From positions 1 through 64,000 of the forward strand of contig JANQQL010000029.1 in NCBI GenBank assembly GCA_028289345.1: a stretch of 64,000 bases of DNA. Direction: 5' to 3'. The notes below the pieces were generated by a model, which had not been told where the DNA came from, did no database searches, and was given only the letters and a program-made list of their open reading frames with translations. The stretch comes from Planctomycetota bacterium (GTDB lineage Bacteria > Planctomycetota > B15-G4 > SIAN01). Shown here piece by piece: positions 1 to 7,747 of the stretch. Made by a program: the position numbers and the translations under genes. Every line of letters starts with the position of its first letter. The first letter of the stretch is position 1.

Positions 1-1
1 T

Positions 2-1830
2 GACGCGAACGCTGCCTCTCCGACATTCACCGCGCCGGAAGGGCTTTCGAACTCCGACATCACTTTCGAGCTGCAAATCAGCGACGGCACCAACACCTCC
101 ACCGACACGGTCATCGTCACCGTCAATGCGGACAATGATGGCCCTTCGGTGGGTGCTGGCCCCGACCAAACCGTGGACGAGGGGGCCACCGTCTCCTTGT
201 CTGGAACTGGCACCGATCCCGAAGGACAAAGTCTCACCTACACCTGGGTGCAGACCGGAGGTCCGAGTGTCACGCTAGATGACGCCAACGCCACGGCCCC
301 GACATTCACTGCGCCCGAGGGGCTTTCCAATTCCGACATCACCTTCGAGTTGCAAGTCAGCGATGGGACGAACACATCCACCGACACGGTCACCGTCACG
401 GTCAATGCAGACAACGACGCCCCCTCGGCGAGTGCCGGCGCGAATCAGACCGTGGACGAAGGCGACTCGGTCTCTTTGTCTGGATCCGGAACGGACCCAG
501 AAGGGCAAGGACTGACCTACACCTGGGTGCAGACTGGGGGTCCAAGCGTCACGCTGGATGACGCCAACGCAGCGGCCCCGACGTTCACCGCACCGGAAGG
601 GCTTTCGAATTCCGACATCATCTTCGAACTGCAAGTCAGCGACGGGACGAACACCTCCACCGACACAGTCACGGTGACCGTCAACGCCGACAACGACGCT
701 CCTTCGGCAAGCGCCGGCGCAAACCAGACCGTGGACGAGGGCGATTCGGTGTCCTTGTCGGGATCCGGGACCGACCCCGAAGGCCAAGGACTGACCTACA
801 CCTGGGTGCAGACCGGGGGTCCGAGTGTCACGTTGGATGACGCGAACGCCACAGCCCCGACATTCACTGCGCCGGAAGGGCTTTCGAACTCCGACATCAC
901 CTTCGAACTGCAAGTCAGCGATGGCACCCACACCTCTACCGACACGGTCACCGTGACCGTCAACGCCGACAATGATGCGCCGTCCGCAAGCGCCGGGGCC
1001 AACCAGACCGTCGACGAAGGCGACTCCGTCTCTCTGTTTGGATCTGGGACGGATCCTGAAGGCCAAGGCCTGACCTATACCTGGGTCCAGACCGGAGGTC
1101 CGAGCGTTACGTTGGATGACGCCAACGCAGCGGCCCCGACGTTCACCGCACCGGAAGGTCTCTCGAACTCCGACATCACCTTCGAGTTACAAATCAGCGA
1201 CGAGACGAACACATCCACCGACACGGTCACCGTCACGGTCAATGCGGACAACGACGCTCCTTCGGCAAGCGCCGGCGCAAATCAGACGGTGGACGAGGGC
1301 GACTCAGTCTTTTTGTCAGGATCCGGGACCGACCCCGAAGGCCAAGGACTCACCTACACCTGGGTGCAGACCGGGGGTCCAAGCGTCACGCTGGATGATG
1401 CCAACGCAGCGGCGCCGACGTTCACCGCACCGGAAGGTCTCTCGAACTCCGACATCACCTTTGAGCTGCAAGTCAACGACGGCACCAACACATCCACCGA
1501 CACCGTGACCGTCACCGTCAACGCCGACAACGACGCCCCGTCCGCAAGCGCCGGCGCAAATCAGACGGTAGACGAGGGCGACTCAGTCTCCTTGTCTGGA
1601 TCCGGGACCGACCCCGAAGGCCAAGGAGTCACCTACACATGGGTGCAGACCGGGGGTCCGAGCGTCACGCTGAATGACGCCAACGCCGCCTCCCCGACAT
1701 TCACCGCACCGGAAGGTCTCTCGAACTCCGATATCACCTTCGAACTGCAAGTCAGCGATGGCACCAGCACATCCACCGATACGGTCACCGTCACGGTGAA
1801 TGCCGACAACGACGCTCCTTCTGCGAACGC
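2..1830 (+). repeat. Near-identical in-frame tandem repeats, 279-nt period (93 aa), continuing as diverged copies to about 2370
   Basis: The 'gatgacgccaacg' block recurs at about 278, 557, 836, 1115, 1394, 1673, a strict 279-nt spacing. Confidence 0.92.
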
Positions 1831-3025
1831 GGGGCCCATACAAACCGTGGGTGAGGGGGAGATCGTCACCCTCACCGGTGCGGGCACGGACCCGGAAGGT
1901 CAAGGTCTTCAGTACGAGTGGGTGCAAATCACGGGACCCGAAGTGGAACTCAGCGATGCGAACTCCACCAGCCCCACGTTCACCGCTCCGGAGCAATCGG
2001 CTTCCTACGAGGTGGGCTTCGAGCTTCGCATCAGTGACGGAACCAACAGCTCGGTGGATACCGTCATGGTTTCGGTCGAGGCCATCGACAATGTCCCAGT
2101 GGTGAGCGCTGGCGACGGGCAACTCGTGGAGCAAGGTAGTCGGGTTGCGCTGCGGGGCACCGCCACCGATGTTGACTCAACGAACCTCCAGTACCGCTGG
2201 GTGCAAATGGACGGTCCTCTGGTGATCCTGGAGGACGCCGACACTCCCCAACCGAAGTTCCTCGCGCCCGAGGGTGGCGATCCATTCAGCATGGTCTTCG
2301 AACTCCACGTCAGCGACGGCAGCTCGACGATGGTGGAATCGGTCACCATCAACGTGATGGGCCACGAATCGGCGCAGAACGAGGACAATTCTGAGAACCC
2401 CGGAGCCGAGGAGAGCGAAGACCTTCCCACGCCTGATGAGGAAGAGTCTTTCATCGACGAGGATCTCGTGGTGGAGCCGGTGCCCACTCCCGACACGGAC
2501 GAGCCGGGACTCCGGATCCTGGACCCCACCGCGGAGTTCGACACCGGGGATGGCGATGACGTCCCCTTGGACGATGTCGACGAAAGAGCCGAAGCAACAG
2601 CGGCGGCCGAGGCTGCTCCCGTCGACCTGTCTTCATTCTTCGTGAACGAGGTCGACATGGAAGAAGAGCCTCCCGCCGAACGCTCCTCGAGCCAGGATCT
2701 CGACTCCCTCGAAACGGAGAACTCCGTGCAGTTCTCGAACGTGTTCTACGAAACCGACGCGCTGGAAGATTCCACCGAGGTTGCCGAGCCCCGAAAGGAA
2801 ACCGCGGAAGTGGCGACCTCCATGGAGGAAGCGGCGGAGCGGGCCCAATCCGACGCGAGAGAAGAAGTGCACGAGGACCGCGGCACCCGTTCATCGAGTT
2901 TCCTGGCGGCGTTCTGGGGCCTGGTGCGAACCAGTTTCTCACGTCGAAACGTAGAACCCAGCAGCCAACCTGTTTCGGGGAGTGACGATCCTTTGAACAA
3001 CTCGTCCTCGCGACGCCGCGAATAG
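2..3025 (+). CDS. C-terminal part of a giant PKD/REJ (cadherin-like) repeat surface protein; 5' end lies outside the window
   Basis: Frame stays open to the window edge. Tandem ~93-aa units 'GANQTVDEGDSVSLSGSGTDPEGQGLTYTWVQTGGPSVTLDDANAAAPTFTAPEGLSNSDITFELQVSDGTNTSTDTVTVTVNADNDAPSASA', then diverged copies, then an acidic low-complexity tail. Confidence 0.9.
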   Translation, partial: DANAASPTFTAPEGLSNSDITFELQISDGTNTSTDTVIVTVNADNDGPSVGAGPDQTVDEGATVSLSGTGTDPEGQSLTYTWVQTGGPSVTLDDANATAPTFTAPEGLSNSDITFELQVSDGTNTSTDTVTVTVNADNDAPSASAGANQTVDEGDSVSLSGSGTDPEGQGLTYTWVQTGGPSVTLDDANAAAPTFTAPEGLSNSDIIFELQVSDGTNTSTDTVTVTVNADNDAPSASAGANQTVDEGDSVSLSGSGTDPEGQGLTYTWVQTGGPSVTLDDANATAPTFTAPEGLSNSDITFELQVSDGTHTSTDTVTVTVNADNDAPSASAGANQTVDEGDSVSLFGSGTDPEGQGLTYTWVQTGGPSVTLDDANAAAPTFTAPEGLSNSDITFELQISDETNTSTDTVTVTVNADNDAPSASAGANQTVDEGDSVFLSGSGTDPEGQGLTYTWVQTGGPSVTLDDANAAAPTFTAPEGLSNSDITFELQVNDGTNTSTDTVTVTVNADNDAPSASAGANQTVDEGDSVSLSGSGTDPEGQGVTYTWVQTGGPSVTLNDANAASPTFTAPEGLSNSDITFELQVSDGTSTSTDTVTVTVNADNDAPSANAGPIQTVGEGEIVTLTGAGTDPEGQGLQYEWVQITGPEVELSDANSTSPTFTAPEQSASYEVGFELRISDGTNSSVDTVMVSVEAIDNVPVVSAGDGQLVEQGSRVALRGTATDVDSTNLQYRWVQMDGPLVILEDADTPQPKFLAPEGGDPFSMVFELHVSDGSSTMVESVTINVMGHESAQNEDNSENPGAEESEDLPTPDEEESFIDEDLVVEPVPTPDTDEPGLRILDPTAEFDTGDGDDVPLDDVDERAEATAAAEAAPVDLSSFFVNEVDMEEEPPAERSSSQDLDSLETENSVQFSNVFYETDALEDSTEVAEPRKETAEVATSMEEAAERAQSDAREEVHEDRGTRSSSFLAAFWGLVRTSFSRRNVEPSSQPVSGSDDPLNNSSSRRRE

Positions 3026-3144
3026 GCGTTTCCCCCGATCTCTGCGGGAAGTCCCCAAGCGAGATTCCATGATTCGACGGGGAACAACGGTCGATGCATG
3101 GATCAGGACTCTGTTGGTGCAATCGAGTTGGCGGAGAAACCCCG

Positions 3145-3567
3145 ATGCCCCATGGCCATTCACCGGACTCTGTTCGTTCCTCGGACGGACCCGATCTCGA
3201 ATACCTCAAAGAACTAGAACAACAAAGCTCGGAGCTCGTTCGCCAAAGAGTTCATGCTCGCAAGGACGCCAAGGTCAAAGTGGTCCTGCAGCCGGGCAAC
3301 TCGAGTGAGCTTCTCACCCTGAAGATCCAAGGGGTGACGGGGGACATCTCAGAAGGAGGTTGCCGAGCGATGTTCCCACTTCCTCTGAAGGTCGGGGACA
3401 TCTACCGGCTCAAATTCGACCATTCCCAAGTCGAGATTCCCTTGGTCTTTGCTCGTTGCGTTCGCTGCAGGCTCGTTCGCGAGACGGCCTTCGAAACCGG
3501 CTTCAGTTTCTTCCAACCCATCACACTGCCGGACAACCTTTCGGAGGGGGAAGACCTTCTGGTCTGA
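3145..3567 (+). CDS. PilZ-like domain protein (putative c-di-GMP receptor)
   Basis: 'RQRVHARKDAKVKVVLQP...GVTGDISEGGCRAMFPLPLKVGDIYRLKF' resembles the PilZ R..R / D.S.GG pattern; sits between adhesin and HlyD genes; ATG at 3145 preferred to 3094. Confidence 0.6.
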   Translation: MPHGHSPDSVRSSDGPDLEYLKELEQQSSELVRQRVHARKDAKVKVVLQPGNSSELLTLKIQGVTGDISEGGCRAMFPLPLKVGDIYRLKFDHSQVEIPLVFARCVRCRLVRETAFETGFSFFQPITLPDNLSEGEDLLV

Positions 3568-3570
3568 GCC

Positions 3571-5460
3571 ATGCCCACCGAGACTCCCACCTCTCAAGAA
3601 ACGACCACGACCTCCGCCCCTCGACCGGATTGGCACGAGCAAGTGCGTGGGCTGATGTCCTGCCAGGCCAGTTCCAACCCGGCGTATTGCGAACAAGCAC
3701 TGGAACACGTGACCCGCGCGGTGGACGGGTTCTCGGCATCGCTCGAAATCCGTGACGGCGGTTCAGTCATCCAACAGGTTTATCACCTGCCAGATGCCAA
3801 TGGCCCGTTCTGGGCACCGACCGTGCAGTCGGCTCTGACCGAGGTCATGTCGGATCCTCGTTCCAGCGCTCGCCTGTTTCAAAGCCGCCAGGGCAACATG
3901 CGGATTGCCCTGCTGTGCAATCCGGTTCACGACGCCTCGGGCAACATGATCGGGGCGGTCGCGGTCCTCGTGTTCTGCGAGGACAAAGATCGTGCACGAT
4001 TGCTACTCACTCGTCTTCAGGCCCTTTCCTGCTGGTTGAACCCGGAATCGAGAGAGTCTCGGAAGAACGCGGAACGGCTTGTGGGAAACCGCGGCAACGA
4101 AGAGGGAATTCGGCCGGAGATTGCGCAACGCGCCGCCCGCTATCAGTCACCGATGGAACTGGCGTTTGCCATCGTCAACCATCTGCGCAGCCGGACTCAC
4201 TGTGAACAGGTGGCCCTGGGAATGGTGCGCGGGACCAGAGTTCAGGTCTCCTGCGTGTCCGGTCAGGACCACGTGGGCTCGCGACATCCCGGGGTGCTGG
4301 ACATTCAATCCGCGATGGAAGAGTGCCTGGATCAAGAAGAGGTCTTGGTCGTCCAGTCCGAGAACGAATGGGATGAAAGCGCGGCGACCGGCACCTGGCG
4401 ACTCCACCGCAAGTGGCACGAAGCCACCGGAGGAGCGGCAGTCGCCTCCATCCCCCTCATGCACGAAGAAAGCTGCTGCGCCATTCTCAGCCTCAGGCGT
4501 CATGCGGAGAACCCGTTCACCGCTGCGCAACTGCAGGAGTACCGGAACATCGTCGAGCCGTACGCTCCAGCATTCGAACTCGTCCAGCGCGCGCGTCGAG
4601 GACTCACACGCCATCTCCTTGACAACCTGCGGGAGCTTCCCGCCACCCTGGTCGGCCGAGAACACTGGTTGCGCAACTCCTTGGTCGCCGTGGGACTCCT
4701 CGTCCTTGGCTGGTTCGTGATGGGAACCAGTGTTTACGAACTCACGGTTCCGTGTCGTTTGGCGCCCAAGGAATCGCGACACTTCAACTGCCCCGTGGAT
4801 GCGATCCTGGTCGACACCACGGTGCGCCCGGGGGATCTCGTCGAAGCAGGACAGATTCTCTGCGTGTTCGACACCTCCGACGTGGACCTCCGCATCGCGC
4901 AAACGAGCGCTCAGATTGCCATGGCGGAACTGGACGAGCGCCGGGCAATGGCCGCGGGCACCATCTTGGAACAGCAGATGGCCGCCAACCGGATCAAAGA
5001 ACTGACAGCGACCCGCGCCATGGACGAAGCTCTTCGCGACGCCTCCGTTCTGGTGGCCCCCAGTGACGGGTTCATCGTCGAGGGAGACTTCGAGGAGCGA
5101 CGCGGCGACATGTTTCAGCGCGGAGAACCACTGTTCGTGTTTTCGACCGACCTTCAATGGCGTCTCGAACTGGAGGTGCCAGAGGGGGAAGTGCGTCAGG
5201 TGGAACCCAAACTGTCCGGGTTGTTCTCGCCGCGGGCTCGTCCCGATGACGAGTTTTCGTTCGAGATCGACCACCTGGGATTCCATGCCGAACAACGGGG
5301 TCGCGGGAACGTGTACGTGGCCGAGGCGTCGGTGGACCTGGACGGCCGCTGGATGCGTGCGGGGATGGAAGGCATGGCCGTCATCGAAGTCGGACCCCGT
5401 CCCGTCTGGTGGATCCACCTGCATTCGCTACTGGATGCCGTGCGCATGAAGGTTCTTTGA
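3571..5460 (+). CDS. GAF-like N-terminal region fused to a HlyD/membrane-fusion-type adaptor (one TM segment, lipoyl-like half motifs)
   Basis: TM 'SLVAVGLLVLGWFVMG' followed by 'CPVDAILVDTTVRPGDLVEAGQILCVFDTSDVDLRIAQTSAQIA' and 'VLVAPSDGFIVEGDFEERRGDMFQRGEPLFVF'; GAF-like segments upstream. Confidence 0.75.
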   Translation: MPTETPTSQETTTTSAPRPDWHEQVRGLMSCQASSNPAYCEQALEHVTRAVDGFSASLEIRDGGSVIQQVYHLPDANGPFWAPTVQSALTEVMSDPRSSARLFQSRQGNMRIALLCNPVHDASGNMIGAVAVLVFCEDKDRARLLLTRLQALSCWLNPESRESRKNAERLVGNRGNEEGIRPEIAQRAARYQSPMELAFAIVNHLRSRTHCEQVALGMVRGTRVQVSCVSGQDHVGSRHPGVLDIQSAMEECLDQEEVLVVQSENEWDESAATGTWRLHRKWHEATGGAAVASIPLMHEESCCAILSLRRHAENPFTAAQLQEYRNIVEPYAPAFELVQRARRGLTRHLLDNLRELPATLVGREHWLRNSLVAVGLLVLGWFVMGTSVYELTVPCRLAPKESRHFNCPVDAILVDTTVRPGDLVEAGQILCVFDTSDVDLRIAQTSAQIAMAELDERRAMAAGTILEQQMAANRIKELTATRAMDEALRDASVLVAPSDGFIVEGDFEERRGDMFQRGEPLFVFSTDLQWRLELEVPEGEVRQVEPKLSGLFSPRARPDDEFSFEIDHLGFHAEQRGRGNVYVAEASVDLDGRWMRAGMEGMAVIEVGPRPVWWIHLHSLLDAVRMKVL

Positions 5461-5461
5461 C

Positions 5462-7600
5462 ATGGGTCCGGAGGCAGCGGGGCCCTCCCCCGGACTTGCA
5501 GACCGATTGGCCGACGTGCATGTCGACGTCCGCGACGACCTGGACATCAGTCGCCACGTGTTCCGCGGCGAGCCCTCCTATGTCGTCCATGATCCGCTGA
5601 CTTTTCAGACCCACTGGCTGAGCCCCGGCGACTACGCCATCTTGGTCAGCCTCACCTCTTCTCTCTCGCTTCAGCAGACCTTCGAGTCGCTGGTGGAGAA
5701 AGGCATCCTCGAGCAGGATTCCCGCGAGGAGTTCTTCGCATTCGTCTTGTCCCTGCACAAACGCGGCTTGCTGCAGCTTCCGGTGAACGATGACCAGTCG
5801 CTCTACCGGCGCTACCTGTCCCGGGCCAAGCAACGCCGTCAGCAACTGTCTCAGGCCGTCTTCTTTTGCCAGGTTCCCCTTTGGAACCCGAATCAGTTCT
5901 TGAACCGGACCATGGTGTTCCTGCGGCCGCTGTTCTCGCGCGGCTGCTTCTTCGCCTGGTGTCTCCTTATGGCCCTGGCAGGATTCGTCCTAATGAAGAA
6001 CTGGGACGCCTTCCGCGAGCCCACGGCCGAAACTCTGACGCTGCAAAACCTTCCCGCGCTGTGGATCACCCTGATCGTCTTGAAGATCGCTCACGAATTC
6101 GGTCATGCCTACGCCTGCAAGCACTTCGGCGGTCACGTGCCGGAGATGGGTGTGTTTCTGATCGTGTTCACTCCCTGCGCTTATGTAGATGCGACCGCTT
6201 CGTGGTGTTTCTCCCGAAAACTTCATCGATTGATCGTTTGCTTCGCCGGAATGTACGTGGAGCTGGCGATTGCGGCTATCGCACTCCTGGCTTGGAGCGT
6301 CATGGATCCGGGCGAGATGAAGTCGATTGCCCACAATGTCGTCCTCCTCGCCAGTGTCGTGACCTTGGCGTTCAATGTGAATCCGCTGATGCGATTCGAT
6401 GGTTACTACGCATTTAGCGATCTGGTCGAGGTCCCCAATCTTCGAGCTCGAAGCCAACACTACGCCTTGCAGTTCCTGCGCTGGATCGCCATCGGCGGAG
6501 CCCGCCCGACGGTTGGGCAACACGAGCCGCGCAGACTCTTGCTTGGCTTCGGCGTCAGTGCCAGCGTGTACAAGATCATGGTGGTGCTTGGCATCTCGGC
6601 GGTCATTGCCACGAAGTACTTCTTGGTCGGCGTTCTTCTGGGCGGTCTGTACATTGCCCTCGAGGTGTTCCGCATCGTGAGCCGGCTGGTGCCGTTCCTG
6701 TGGAACGCTCGTGAGTCTTGGCTGGTGCGGTTTCGAGCCGCGACCGTGTCCACCCTCCTGTTCCTGATCCTGCCGGCGGCGGCGATGATGCTCCCGGTCT
6801 CCACCACGATTCGCGCTCCCGCCGTCGTTTCCACGACGGAAGCTCGAGAGATTCGCTCGCAAACCTCCGGCTTCGTTCGTGACGTACCAGCGATCGTCGG
6901 CGCAACCGTTCAGGCAAACGAGCTCCTGGTCGCTTTGGACGATGTTCCGAAGAAGCAGGCTCTTCTGGCGGCCATCGCGTTGCGCGACAACGCCCGGATT
7001 CGCCTGGACTCGGTCAGGCGCTCCGATCCCATGAGTCTCGAGCAGACCGAACATGAGGCTCGCTATCACCAGGCCACCTACGAAACCCTTGCCACAGACG
7101 TCGCCAACCTTCAGGTCCGTTCCTCGACCTCCGGATTGTTGGTCCGTTCCTTGCGTCCCTCCGATGTGGGGACCTACGTCACGGTGGGAGAACCCCTGGC
7201 GCTGGTGGCTGGCGGAGTGCCGGTCGTTCGCGCCTACTTGACCGAAGCAGAAGTTGCGCGGACCCAACCAAAGGTCGGACAAGAAGCACGCTTCCGACTG
7301 ACCGCCGACCCGTCCACCACCCGACGCGGGACCATCACCGGCATCCGAGGAACCGCTTCCCGCCGCGTGGCCGACGCCGCGCTCGGCCAGGAAGGGACCG
7401 GCGAGATCGCCATGGCCCCCGGCTCCCTCGAAACCACCCAGCCGTATCTCGAAATCACCGTGTGTCTCGAAGATCCTCTGGACCAGTCTCTTCGCTATGG
7501 GGGAACGGGACGGGTTGAACTGGTCGGCGAAGAGCAAACAGTCGCCGACACCTTGGTCCGCAAAGTGCTGCTGTTCCTTCAGCAGCTGAAGACTGCTTGA
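5462..7600 (+). CDS. M50/site-2-protease-like membrane metallopeptidase fused to HlyD-like lipoyl domain
   Basis: HExxH in 'IVLKIAHEFGHAYACKHFGGHVPEMG', 'NVNPLMRFDGYYAFSDLVEVPNL', multiple TM segments, C-terminal 'IRSQTSGFVRDVPAIVGATVQANELLVALDD'; ATG 1 nt after the previous stop. Confidence 0.85.
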   Translation: MGPEAAGPSPGLADRLADVHVDVRDDLDISRHVFRGEPSYVVHDPLTFQTHWLSPGDYAILVSLTSSLSLQQTFESLVEKGILEQDSREEFFAFVLSLHKRGLLQLPVNDDQSLYRRYLSRAKQRRQQLSQAVFFCQVPLWNPNQFLNRTMVFLRPLFSRGCFFAWCLLMALAGFVLMKNWDAFREPTAETLTLQNLPALWITLIVLKIAHEFGHAYACKHFGGHVPEMGVFLIVFTPCAYVDATASWCFSRKLHRLIVCFAGMYVELAIAAIALLAWSVMDPGEMKSIAHNVVLLASVVTLAFNVNPLMRFDGYYAFSDLVEVPNLRARSQHYALQFLRWIAIGGARPTVGQHEPRRLLLGFGVSASVYKIMVVLGISAVIATKYFLVGVLLGGLYIALEVFRIVSRLVPFLWNARESWLVRFRAATVSTLLFLILPAAAMMLPVSTTIRAPAVVSTTEAREIRSQTSGFVRDVPAIVGATVQANELLVALDDVPKKQALLAAIALRDNARIRLDSVRRSDPMSLEQTEHEARYHQATYETLATDVANLQVRSSTSGLLVRSLRPSDVGTYVTVGEPLALVAGGVPVVRAYLTEAEVARTQPKVGQEARFRLTADPSTTRRGTITGIRGTASRRVADAALGQEGTGEIAMAPGSLETTQPYLEITVCLEDPLDQSLRYGGTGRVELVGEEQTVADTLVRKVLLFLQQLKTA

Positions 7601-7721
7601 GAGCGGGTGGACTTGGGTCCAGGAGTCTGATTCCACGACACACCGGTGGTCCGGTGGGCGAATCCAGACTTCCACAGCTCGCCATCCCTCGATCCCCATC
7701 CATCGTCCAAGACTCCCTTGG

Positions 7722-7745
7722 GTTCGAGGGATTCTCGCCTCGAAC
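7722..7745. terminator. Candidate bidirectional hairpin between convergent genes
   Basis: GTTCGAGG-GATTCTCG-CCTCGAAC, perfect 8-bp stem, between genes ending at 7600 (+) and 7748 (-). Confidence 0.4.
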
Positions 7746-7747
7746 TT

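Noticed and set aside
275-2658. Antisense and alternate-frame ORFs over the adhesin repeats (275-1066 -, 1583-2134 -, 2005-2658 -, 1116-1508 +)
   Set aside because: Mirror the 279-bp repeat in wrong frames; Arg/Pro/Gly/His-rich shadow translations typical of high-GC coding DNA
7641-7656. CACCGG-TGGT-CCGGTG small hairpin
   Set aside because: 6-bp stem close to a better hairpin at 7722-7745; not separately supportable
4147-7699. Long antisense ORFs 4147-5424 and 5990-7699 (-)
   Set aside because: Fully overlap well-supported HlyD and M50 genes; no recognisable domains
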